Virus record (IMG/VR): IMGVR_UViG_3300030450_002023
Span: 1 to 23,568 of that record
Length of the DNA stretch: 23,568 bases
Strand: one strand, 5' to 3'
DNA from: a virus
Below, one piece after another: positions 6,236-17,700 of the stretch (position 1 is its first letter; every line of letters begins with the position of its first letter). Position numbers and translations under genes: made by a program. The notes beneath the pieces were generated by a model. That model was given only the letters and a program-made list of their open reading frames with translations. It was not told the DNA's origin and did not search any database.

Positions 6236-8016
6236 TATGCTACCTCCCCAAATGTCTTACCTATCGCATAAGATAAAGACTTAGCCTGGTTCTTCGCATC
6301 ATCAGTCTGTTGCCATTCAGGTAACCCACGAACAAACGTGCGTACCTCAGAAAGACTCATAGGTCGAGAAGTAGTCGAACCAGCATCAGGCATGTACTCG
6401 ATAACGTCAGAGAACTCCTCCAACATATTTACCTGCCTACCCAACATGCCTTCAATCTGGTTTTTGTACGGTGCGAAATACTGCGCCGGGGAAACACCCA
6501 TTTCATTAATTACCTTGTCAAGCGTAGGGAACCTCGATACCGCTGTAGCTTTCAAGAACTGTTCATATTCAAGTTCCGTAGATTCACCAGTGTAAATAGC
6601 TTCAGCCCATTCATTAGCGGACTCATCATCTAACGGCGTGTAGTACTTATACGCTAATTGTTGCAATGAATCACGGGCAGCTCCAAAGCCAGAAATGTCA
6701 TTAGACATTGAATCAAATTCAAGTTCGTCAATTAATTTGCCTCGTATATAATCCTGGTCTTGAGATTCACCCATACGCATAATGTCGTAAGCCAAATCTG
6801 CTTTGCGTTCGTCACTCAAGCTAAACCCTAAGAATTGCGCTTCTTTATCAAGAATGTCCGCTACACCTTCTAGGTATTCGGTTTTCCCTGGTCCGCTTAA
6901 TTGCGCCCAGGTTACGTCGAAAGATCGCATTGCGTTGTCTGTGTCTTGCCACCAATCGGTTTTTTGCAAGAGTGTCAGCACCCTAGATTGGTCTGTTATG
7001 CCGTTATTTACGATGTAGTCCATTATTGGGACTTGAGAAACAGCGTTGGGGTCGTTAACGTCTACTGGTGATCCGTCAGCGGTTAAACCTATTTGTAGTC
7101 CTTGTTGGTTTGCTTCAAAGAAGAATGCTGATCCTCCGAATTGTTCAGCTAGCAATGTTTGTACTTCGCTTCGATCAGCTTGTCTTTGTTTCGCTAACCA
7201 AGGACCAGAACCAGGACCATCAACTTTTTTCTTTTTTTCTTTTTCGCTTGGTATCTCGCCTGCTGCTCCTTGTCCTTCGATTCCTTGCCCTAACCAACCT
7301 GCCCAACCAGCGAAAGCATCCTCGCCTTTAGCCATCTCATCGCCGACAATCGCTGCACCACCCTGGTCATCAAAAACCTTGCCTGTCTCTCTAGCTTTGC
7401 CTTGAGCTTCTAAACCTCTTTCAAGTGTTTCAGCGTATGGTGAAGGAGGTGGAGTAGGTGGAGCCGTAGGCGCACCAGACGGATTAACAAAATTTGCTGC
7501 TGCTTTAGGAGATTCAATTAACTGACTAACTACCCCTGGGTTATCTTTATTAATTACCAAAGCTGCAACTGTTTGAACATCCTGTTCTTCGTTTAATGCT
7601 TTATAGAAATCGAACTTAGGAGCAAAACTTTCTTTAATTTCGGTTTTAATAGTTTGTAATTCAGTAGCTTCTAAGCCTTTAACGTCATAATCAGACTGAT
7701 CTGCTAACTTAGTTAGCATTTGTTCTTTGTTGTATGAACCACGACTAGCATCAAGAAATCCGTGTTTCTTTTCTGCTTCTGATTCACTTAGACTTCCACT
7801 AAGCAAACCAATAATCGTGTCAATGAGATCTGCTTGCCTATTAGCTTCTTCAATTTCTTTCCTAGCATCTCTTACAGCAGATTCATAATTTTTGTATGTA
7901 TCAGTATTACCAGTGTATTCAGCGCCAAGAGAAGGGTAATAATCATTTCTTGATTTTTCTCCGGTTACTCTTTCTTTCTCACGTTCTGCAACAGAATCAA
8001 GATCAAATAAACTCAT
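6235..8016 (-). CDS. Putative internal virion / DNA-ejection protein (593 aa)
   Basis: A large soluble, helical, acidic protein without recognisable catalytic residues. The first ~165 residues are charged and coiled-coil-like (DARKEIEEANRQADLIDTII). A Pro-rich linker (APTAPPTPPPSPY, about 179-195) and a basic patch (EKEKKKK, about 258-266) separate this from the C-terminal half. There LLQKTDWWQDTDNAMRSFD, then a long helix pair ending DLAYDIMRMG, and a final segment with MSLSEVRTFVRGLPEWQQTD are the conserved blocks I remember from large virion proteins of actinobacterial phages. Its start overlaps the preceding stop as ATGA, and its own stop overlaps the next start as TAATG. Being sandwiched between the giant protein and scaffold favours a packaged protein over a tail tube component. 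Confidence 0.6.
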   Translation of the reverse strand: MSLFDLDSVAEREKERVTGEKSRNDYYPSLGAEYTGNTDTYKNYESAVRDARKEIEEANRQADLIDTIIGLLSGSLSESEAEKKHGFLDASRGSYNKEQMLTKLADQSDYDVKGLEATELQTIKTEIKESFAPKFDFYKALNEEQDVQTVAALVINKDNPGVVSQLIESPKAAANFVNPSGAPTAPPTPPPSPYAETLERGLEAQGKARETGKVFDDQGGAAIVGDEMAKGEDAFAGWAGWLGQGIEGQGAAGEIPSEKEKKKKVDGPGSGPWLAKQRQADRSEVQTLLAEQFGGSAFFFEANQQGLQIGLTADGSPVDVNDPNAVSQVPIMDYIVNNGITDQSRVLTLLQKTDWWQDTDNAMRSFDVTWAQLSGPGKTEYLEGVADILDKEAQFLGFSLSDERKADLAYDIMRMGESQDQDYIRGKLIDELEFDSMSNDISGFGAARDSLQQLAYKYYTPLDDESANEWAEAIYTGESTELEYEQFLKATAVSRFPTLDKVINEMGVSPAQYFAPYKNQIEGMLGRQVNMLEEFSDVIEYMPDAGSTTSRPMSLSEVRTFVRGLPEWQQTDDAKNQAKSLSYAIGKTFGEVA

Positions 8017-8780
8017 TGCCTAGCCCCCATTCCCAAAGCACTAAGAATAGTTCTCCCAGCATTAACATACTCCATAGCCTTAGCCTCCTCCGGGTTCTGC
8101 TGTGCAGCAAAATCCATTGCCTGAGCGCCAGGACTTAATTGCATATCAGGATTCGACGCTTGCAAACCATGAATATGTTTCACAAACGCTTGCATCTCCG
8201 CAGCAGTAGGCGCACGCCCAATAGAACCACGGTACGTTTCTTTCAACATACCGTTCAAAGCAGCCGGATCAATATAACGAATGACTCTAGGAGCTTCTTT
8301 TTCAGATTCTTTAATTTCTGCTACACGATTATCAAACAACGTTTTGATTTCCTCACGGGAAAGACTCGCTAAACTCTCTCTCGTCAAAATATCAACAAAA
8401 TACGGGTTATCAATCGCTGCTGCTTGACCTGCTAAAGTAAACGTCTTAGATAAAGCGCCCACATACTCAACCTGGTTCAAAGAACCATCTTCGTTAAAAA
8501 TATCTTCATAATCTGAATACGCCCCTGGCACAGATATAAACATTTCCATAGCCAACAAACCTTGATCCGCTACAGAAAGCTCACTCAATATGTCATAAAC
8601 ATCCTCGACAGTTACATAGCTTGCTGTAGAAACCTGCATACCGCCTTGGCTGGCTCCACCCATACCCCCCGGGGTGTAATAAGAATCCGAATAAACCGTA
8701 TTTGTTTTTAACACGTTGTCAGGAACAGCTTTAGTAACCCCTGATTGAGCTTCATTAAAACGATCTTCTATCTCAGGCAT
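8013..8780 (-). CDS. Putative internal virion protein (255 aa)
   Basis: Function not recognised. The N-terminus is flexible and Gly/Met-rich (YYTPGGMGGASQGGMQVS). A helical middle follows (VTVEDVYDILSELSVADQGL), then DPAALNGMLKETYRGSIGRA-PTAAEMQAFVKHIHG near residue 190, the most distinctive block. 'YR-x-LGR-x-PT-x-xE-x2-F' occurs in my memory of uncharacterised virion proteins from the same phage group. There is no signal peptide or membrane segment. Start shares a base with the giant gene's stop (TAATG), and the stop overlaps the 593-aa start (ATGA). This tight coupling to both neighbours argues for one complex with fixed stoichiometry, probably an internal core or ejection apparatus. That is inference from context alone. 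Confidence 0.58.
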   Translation of the reverse strand: MPEIEDRFNEAQSGVTKAVPDNVLKTNTVYSDSYYTPGGMGGASQGGMQVSTASYVTVEDVYDILSELSVADQGLLAMEMFISVPGAYSDYEDIFNEDGSLNQVEYVGALSKTFTLAGQAAAIDNPYFVDILTRESLASLSREEIKTLFDNRVAEIKESEKEAPRVIRYIDPAALNGMLKETYRGSIGRAPTAAEMQAFVKHIHGLQASNPDMQLSPGAQAMDFAAQQNPEEAKAMEYVNAGRTILSALGMGARQ

Positions 8781-11700
8781 TACGCAGCAAGCCTACTTCC
8801 TTTAAGAACCGAAACGAAACTTTCTTCAGGAATCATATCCCTCGCAAAATAACGATCATAAATTTTAGAAAATTCTGGTATCATCCCAAATTTCTCTCTT
8901 TCAATTTCCCAATACAATAATAGATCAGAATTAGTCTTTGCCGAAAGATCCAAACTACCATCTTCTTCTGTTTTCCTTCTGACAAGTTCTTCTTCGATAT
9001 CTCCTCGCATATCGAAATACCGTACAAGATGTCTAGTTGAAGGTCGCTGTTGAATATGCGGATCGTTCAAAGCATCTAAGAATCCATCAACATACGCAAC
9101 AATGTTTTTCTTAACACCCGAATTGTCCAAGGCAACCCCCCATTGAGGATGTTCTTCTCGGATCATATCTAATTCCTGGTTCTTCCAATCACGCAACCAA
9201 ATCAACGAGCTATGATTCAAACTTGTCGGAAGCCCAGAAGCAAGATTCTCGTCTTGCACTTTTCTAACAAAGCCCATTACTTCATCATATTTTTTCCAAC
9301 CAAGTTCGACCTCAACATCGGAAAGGGTCTCGAACACAGTTTTACGTTCACGACGTTTCCTCGGATCTGCTGGACTGATCTGTTCTTGCTGTTGCTTACG
9401 ATATGCTGCCTGGTTGAATTTATATTCCTCATCTGACCCACCCAAACTAAACGTTAGGTAAGCACCTATCGCTGGGTGAGCTTCAACTAATTCTTGAACA
9501 ACTTCTCTAGCTTTCTCTGAAGTAGCTGAAGCAGCTACACCATCATTCAAACGAGTCATCCTTGCCGTAAGCGCAAACAAATCCTCGCCGTACTCAGCTA
9601 AGAACCTTGAATCGCCTTCTCGGACACCGTACTTCTTTTGATAATCTTTAGCGATTTTCATAAGATCGTAGTAAGGAGAAACTGCTGTGGTAGAAGTTGG
9701 AGAGAACAACCCTGTAGCAGCTCTAAAGATAAAGAACTGCTCCGTTCTATGGTTAGCCTCACTGATCCACTGGTTAACAGCTATCTCATCTGATAAATCT
9801 ATTGGCTTCCCGAGTTCTTCTGCTTCTACATAAATTTGCAAAGCCATTGATTGAACCATTCGTTCCCTGGTAGGAGTTTCCCAGAACCAGTTAACAACGT
9901 TTTGCTGCCAAGCAGGTAAATAACCTGAAATCATTCGTTGTGTTAAGCCACCTTCAGGATGCCCCAACGGGAACATGAAACTAACTGTTTCTTCTAAAGA
10001 AGGATCAGCTAGAACCGCTTCTCTTACCGGAATAGTTAACAAAGGACCGAAACCAGGAATGCCACTTTGCAGCATCGAGAACAACCCTTCCTTGCTGAAA
10101 CGGATGTTTCTCTGCTCAGTTATATCACCTAACACACCCGGGCGTAAGCTCTTAGGGATTTTAGATACATACTCAGGTAACCTAAACACATTGTATTTAG
10201 TGCCTTCATCATCCACGATTTCAGTGACTCCAATAGCTTCAAAGTTCCAAGGTGCTTGATACAAGCGCCATGTTTTAGCCACGAACGCTGGGTTTTCTGT
10301 AGCAAGCCTGCCCCATCTTGTTAACACTTCTTGCCATGCGTTAAAGAATGGGAATATCAACCTAGTCATTTCACCAAACCGTGATTCCTCAGCTAAATCG
10401 TACAACAAGTCTTTTGTTTCTCCCAGAGCTTTTGTTCTAGCTGTTTCTTCAATCCTTTGTAATTGGCGTTGAGTTAAATTAACTTCACCAGATTTATCAA
10501 TATGCTTACTGACCAAACGAACAACTTCACGTTCATACTTAGTTCTGAAATATGGGTGTCTTGAAAGTTCATCAGAAGGAATAGTTCCAAGCGTGTCAAA
10601 CATTTCTTCAACCCATGCGTTCACTTTGGCATTAACTCCAGGGATTCGACCTGCGTCTACTGTCCTGTGATTAGGTGCGTTAGCTACTCCGAAATCTCTG
10701 TGAGCTTCAAATGCTCTGCCTTCCTGGGAAGTGCGAATAATGTTAATTAAGTTCTGTTGCTTGATCGACGCTTGCTGTTGTCGGTAAACCTTTAGTTCAT
10801 TTGTATACCCTTCACGCATTTCTTCAGGCAAGTATTTTTCTGGGTTTTTGAGAAATTCTTCTTCTGATATTTTATTTGCTTTTAAGAAATCATCAAATTC
10901 AAATGCGTCATCATCAAGCCCCCTCATCCTCAAGTAATACTCTTTAGGACTAGGTTCCTTCATCAGCTCGATATCACCCAAAAGAGATTTAACAACATCT
11001 GGGTTAGCTAAGACATCTTCAACGTCTTTCCAAACTACAGGTTCGCCTTCTTGGATTCTAGCTCGGAGTTTAGCAAATGTCGGACCTTCACTTTCAACTA
11101 AGATTCTTGGAACAACCTGGTCAAATTCTTCAATTATATGACTTGCTGCGGTTGCGTATGCTTCCTCCGCATTCTCGAATCTGTTAATTTCTAAGACATT
11201 TAATCGTGTCCGTAAATCTTTACTATTTGCAAGTTCAGCAGCAAGTCTTTGCACACGTTCAACTTTCGGAGCGTCGCTCCAAATAATTCTGAATACTCCC
11301 TCGAAACCATTGCCGATAGCTTGGTAACGATTTATTAATCTATTCCAACCATCAACAAACGCAGCTTTATCCGTCGCTTCGTCACCTAACCTCCATGTGA
11401 CCCAATCAGCCGAAGCAGTTTTCTTAAATTCTTTGATATGGAAATTTCTCCTGCTTTTAACTGCTGCCATTTGAGAAGAAGAAGCAGAGTTCTCAGAAGC
11501 GATCATCTCTCTATGAGCTGAATCATCCCCATAAGCGTTCCGAACTATAGCGCCATTTATATTCAAATTACCAAATCCGCTATTTTCTATTAGAGCATCA
11601 GCCTTCTCTACGTTGTTCACTATCAGGTCAGTGTCGACTGTTGCATGGCGACCAGTGTTTTTAGGCTGTTCTTTTATAGTCCCACGGTTTGTTGCTTCCC

Positions 11701-14700
11701 TAAGTAGTTCCTGAACAAATTTTTCAGTATCTTCAGCACGACTTAACATGCCCTTAGCAATTTCTTGCAACACCAGATCTTCTTCGTCAATAGCTTCTCT
11801 AAGAAGTTTTTTAGCTTCACGCATTAATTGATCCGCTATTGCCATCCCGGTATTTAATTGAGCGACATTATTTAGACGTTGCCATCTTCTAATACCATGC
11901 ACGCCAGCCCAAGCTGCGCCAACAACAGGATTCAACAAAGCTGCACCGATCACAAATCGAGCTGCCGAAGGTCGGTACACCTTTCTTTTCCCTGCAATTT
12001 CTCTAGCTTCTTTCGCTGCTTTATCACCAAAGTATTCGTGGAAATTATCCACCGTATAATTAGTTCCATGTAGCTTATTAAAATCTTCGATATTGTCTTG
12101 GATCATTCTCATCTGATCCCCGATGCTTTCAGGGTCGTAAACCCTGCCGTATTTCTCCCTAAACGCAGGTTTCTTCCCAGTCCCATGCCCTGCTATTTCA
12201 GTAGCATCTACCACTAAAGAATCCATCATACTTTTCATATCAAACTCGATGCCATTAGCAGCAAGAGTATTTTTCCACCTACGAGTATTGACAATAAGAT
12301 TAGTAAGTTCTGATAAAGCTCCTATATCTGCTGCTCGACGTAACGTTTCATCTAATTGGATACGCAGCCCCCACTTAGGAGTAAGCAACACCAAAGGTCG
12401 CCACACCGTCATAGTCCCTTCAGCTAAAGCATTCACCGCCCCAGCAGCACTCATTTGTGCTTCTTTAGCGATAGAAACTGAATCTAGCTTAGATAGTTCT
12501 TCTGCTTCTGCTGCACTAAGTTCTTTTAATTCCTTTTTCCTTTGATCCAATTCTTCTCGGCTAATTTTGCCCCTGTATTTATCATCAATTTTTGCTCGTT
12601 TAGTCGCATACTTTTCTTCGATTAACTGAACTTTTGATTTCCCACCTTTACGCCGTAAAGAAGAACGACCTGTTTCAGAGATAGCGTCGTCTACAGCTTT
12701 CCCTAATAAATCCCAACGAGGCACAACCGAAGCCTGTTTAACTTCATGCGTAGACATGTTCAGATTTATTGAGAAAAACTCACCGTTCTCATCTACACCT
12801 GAAATAACAGTTCTTTTAAGTTTGCCTTCCTGAACACCTTTCGCCTGGTCTGCTAATCCTGTCCCTACAGGAGCTTCCGAAGCTCCTTCTTGAACACCCA
12901 TCTGGCTTCTAGGTTTACGTCGCCCTCTGCCAGTTTCAACTTCTTTGCCAGTCCGCAACTGGTTGTTTTTCATATCGCCAGATTTCTTATACGCTTCTTG
13001 AAGCGAAATTTCTGTCTCGACACCTAATTGCTTTAGTAACTTATCCCCTCTCTCAGCCAACGTGTCCATTTTGGTTTCAAAAAGATTCTTCAAATTATCG
13101 TGTTGTACCGGACCGCCATCTGTCGCAATCCGAGATATTTCACCCATAAATTCAACAACCTCATCCAAACCAATTAATTTGATTTCAATACTGGAAGCCC
13201 CTTCAACAACAAACGCCCTACCAGCTTTAACTAATTTTTCTAAATCTTCTGGTTTCAAAGCATTCGCAGGTATTTTGAATGCAACTTTTGATGCTTGTTC
13301 AAGTACCCGTTCAACCTGCCTTGTCACCCCTTGAGTGTTCGCCCAATTTATGAGCGAGTGAGGTAAACGTTGATTAAAAACCCGTAATGTCCTAAAGCCA
13401 AGCGGACTTAACGTCGAAGGGATACGGTAATCATCAACAATTTCGCTAGCCCATTTTTCCGGGTCAGACGTTTTTGCTCTTTGATACAGTTCAGAATAGC
13501 TTAAGCCAGATTCCCCAGCTTCTCGCAATTCCCTATGTCGAGCGTACAACGTAGCCATACGACTTTCGTAATACCCAATAATCTGACCTGAATAAATAGT
13601 TTCGATAGGCGCATCTACAATCCTTGCAAATTCAACTCCCCCGTTTTCGGTAATTAATTCGGCTACGATATTTAACCGATTTGTGAAATTAGGGTCATCC
13701 ATCAATAGCTCTGCTACTGAAGGCGTATCCGCAGGATTTCCAGTCCCAAACACAGAACTCTTTCGGGGCATATTCATTTTCAACGTGTAATCAACGTCAA
13801 TCAATGTTTCCCAATCAACACTATGTAACTTTCCGTGACCTTCAGTAACTTCGTCTATCAACTCATCTATTCTGGCTTGCCGAGCTAACTGAGCTTCGCT
13901 ACTTGTTGTCGCCCTGGATACTTCAAAGTCATTCCACCAGTTATTAACTTCTTGGACAGCTTGCTCCATAGTCGTAATTGCGGTTGTTTCAGGTTCCGCT
14001 ACTTGCCCGAGTAACGCAGCTTCTTGATCTACTGTTCTTGCAGCAGTTTCAACATCAGCTACAGTTGCTGGGCGACCTTCACGAATTAATACCCCTTCTT
14101 CATTTCTGACAAGAGGTGAACGTTTCTCAATAATTTCTCCATCAATAATTACTGTGATAGCCCCATCTTCATCAACTATTTGCACAGAGGCTTCTTTACC
14201 TAATTTCATTTCAGCATCTTGCAAAACAAATACGCCATCTTCTTCGACAAAATCGTCGATTGTTAAACGACCTGCTAAATGCCCTTTCGCAGCTAGATGG
14301 GCTTTAGCATCAGCTTTATTTGAATCATTTACGTTGCCTCGCAGACGAGCTGTCGGAGGGGTGTAGCCTGGTTTTACTTCACCTTTAGCGGTGAATTTGT
14401 CGGTCATTTGGAAGCCATGCAACTCAGCTACTACATTGTCAAATACTTCTTTTGTGGTTTTGCCGGATATCTTTTTCGACCCTGGTGATTTTCGCCCTAC
14501 TGCCACATAGTGTTCCTCTGTTAAAGTCACACTGTAGGTACCAGCTTGGGTTTTTGCGACTCGAATTGCGATAGGGTAATCCATACTCTTTGCCGTTACC
14601 AGTTCAATTCTTTTGCTACTTCCAGTTATAGGTTCTACAGGGTTATATTTCCCTACGATTCTGCCTTCTCTGTCTCGCACTACATAATTTGTGTGCGCCC

Positions 14701-17700
14701 TAACGGTTCTATCTCTTTTACGATCAAAAGTGCCATCTATGAACTGTTCATCAACTTTTTCTGCCTCAACTGTAAATTCGCCGGAAAGATCTTCTACAGC
14801 TCCGGTCTCATCCTTAACGGCTTTCTTACGAATCGGATGATCGTACCTTAAGCCCTTGCTTGTAGTTTCATCTTTATTTCTACGAATTAATTTATTGAAA
14901 AGATCTTTAGATGATTTCCCTACTAGATCATCTCCAAATTCGTCAACAACTACGAATCCCATTTCTTCCAGAAGCGTAGTATCAACAAACATGTGTCCTT
15001 TGCCTTCTACTTTGACTGTTTCAACAACTTCTCCCCTTCGAGTCCGTTGAGGAACATCTGATCTTCCGAATCCCCTTGCAAGTTCACTCCCTGTAAATTC
15101 ATCCAGATCGACTTCATAAAGATCTCTAACTCGATCTCGACCCGTCGATGTTAACTCCCTTTCCCTCCGCAGAGCTGGAGTCCCTACATCCGGTGGGAAC
15201 GTTTCCATACCAACTTCTACAACTTGCCCCTCGTCTATGACATGCGGATGCACTTTAATTCGTTCGTTGCCCTTAACGCTTTTGCCAGCAGTATAACTAA
15301 TTAACCTGACAGGCTCTCCAACACCTTCCTCTCCAAGCAAATGTGTCTCATCGACGATTCGCCATTCTATAATCTCGTAACTAGATTCAGGAAGATGGAC
15401 CATGCGTGAATGCAGCTCATACTCTACGGGTTCGCCGGTACTTTTAGAACTGTGTAGTAAACCTACGGCAGAGCCATCATCAATAGCTTCGCCTAACGCA
15501 ATCGCTTGTTCCCTGGCTAACATATCTTCTTTTAATTTAGGGATATCTGATACTCCCATCGGTCTGAACTTAGTTCCCCATTTCTTTTGATGGTCGTAGC
15601 TCTTGATTCTTCTTATTTCTTCAACGGTTCCGTCAGCTTTAACTAATAATTCGACCCAGATTGGGGCATGTCTCCCCTTTTCCATCCTCGATACCTCTAC
15701 AAGAATTACGTTGTTAGTTGTGTCCACATCTACAACTGTACGACCATTAAGCTCACCGAATATCTCCGAGTTGAGAACCATTTCAGTATGTTTCTCTGTT
15801 CGTTCTATAACCCCGATTAGGTTTTCGTTTTCCAAAACATCCAGAACCGGCATGTCTGGAATAAACCCGGAATCTCCTACCTCAAGCGCTTCTGGCGATT
15901 TACCCCACAATGGACCAACCCCAAATTCTCCCATTTCAGTCGTTCCAACAGGAATCCCTCTAGCTCGTTCCTTGTATGTAAAACTTTTCCAGCTCTCAGA
16001 TTCAAGCATTGTGACTGGGGCAAGTACTTTACTTCCTCCATGTAAGCTAGGATCCCATATTTCTGGACCCCACCTTGTACGGAAAAGTTTTGTCTCCGTA
16101 CCTGGTGTTAAACGACTCCTGAAATATGCAAGGGCTTGGTCAGTATCATCACCTATTTGCTTTATTAATTCATCGATTACCCCTTCGTCAACTTTACCAA
16201 TCTCGCCTTCCCTTTTTAGAACTCTTAACGTGTCCCGGATCTCTTGAAGCATGAACAGCTCTTTAAGAATGCGTTTACCCAACGGAGATAAACGCCCGAT
16301 TTCTTTACGACCAGCGTATCCTTCCCCGGTGTTAAATGGGGAATTTCCTAGAGTTCCCCTATCGACTATTCCCCCCGTCTTACGGCGAAGCGTATTTTCT
16401 TCATCCCAGCTATCAGCTATTCTTCTGATTTGTTTCCTAGTGGTCATGTGCCTTTCTAAGAACACTCTTACAGCCTCGGCTAATGATATGCCAGTTCGTG
16501 TAATTATTGTATTTATTGCTTCGGTAGCGTTAGCGACATCTTGTATATCTGCCCAATCTTCTACAGGTTTTGTTCTAGTTTCTGGTATTGTTGCTGCTTC
16601 TTCGACTAAAGCTGGTGTCGGAGTTTCAGTAACTGCTTCTTCGACTACTTCTTCAACAGTTTCTTTTGAAACTTCATCTATTTTCTTTGCTAATGCCCTA
16701 GCACTAGCTCGCAGCCCTTTGTCAAAATCATCTCCATCAGCGTAAAATTTTGCATCTTCAAAAAGATCTACAAAACCTTCATTTGAAAAATCTGCTTTAA
16801 TAAAATAATGAGTTTTTGTTTCTTTAACGATCTCTGGCATAGGTAAATCCCTAGACAAATGATCGTCTACAAACAGTTTTGTAACTTTAATTACTTGAGG
16901 TTCTTTAACTGCTTCTTCAACAGTTTCTTCGACTACTTCTTCAACAGTTTCTTTTTTTTCTGTTTTCCGAGCATCTCTTTTCCGAGCATTATCACGTTCA
17001 CGTTTCTTAGCTTCTTTTTCAGCAGCTCGAGCTTCTTCATCTAGCTTCCGTAAATGCCTAATTTCCCGAACTTTTTCATAAAACGTTTGACCATTATCAT
17101 CGGGTCCAAGCATCTCTCTGATCTCATCACCAAACTCACCTACATCATCCCAGACTGACATATCCCCCATCAAAGCACGAAACGTTAAATCTCTAGCTTC
17201 CGGGGTTGCGCCTCTAGCGATCAACTCAAACGCTTGTTCTGGCATACCTTTACCTTTACCAGCCATACGCCGAGGGATAGCATCCTTTAATCCTTGTAAT
17301 CTCCCATTTTTAGCTTCAGAAAGATTCACTTCTTCAAACACATCTAAATTATCGAAAGCTCCCATGTTGCTTTGCGCTCTTTGCCACCAAGCTAAATTCA
17401 AAGCACTTTGCGCTCTTAAAGAGTTAATTGGCTGGGCGATCATAGCTCGAGCTGTTCGTTGCTCCCTCGTTAACGTTTTTGTTTTTTTGCCAGGAAAGAT
17501 ACCTTTTGATTTGATAAGTTTTCCTTCAGCGTCAGCAGATCTCCAACCTTTACCACCTCCACGCACATACACACGTTCCGGGGATAATTCCAAACCCATT
17601 CTATTATGAGCAGTCCTACGACCTATAACATGGGCATCTCCAAAATCTTCAACTTTGTCAAGAAGCCGACCTGTTTTACTTACCGCAACTACTGTTTTAC

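Noticed and set aside
14640-14690. D-R-E-G-R at residue 1212 of the giant protein, matching the DxxGR motif of T7-like RNA polymerases
   Set aside because: I found no accompanying motif A, the R-x3-K-x7-Y motif B or an HD motif C in the right order. DxxGR also occurs in many beta-hairpin proteins, so a virion RNA polymerase call is not supported.
15603-16247. Long plus-strand open frame of 214 codons, and a 164-codon one next to it
   Set aside because: They lie wholly inside the giant gene, are antisense to it, show Ser/Thr/Pro-biased composition typical of reverse-complement shadows, and have no convincing ribosome-binding sites.
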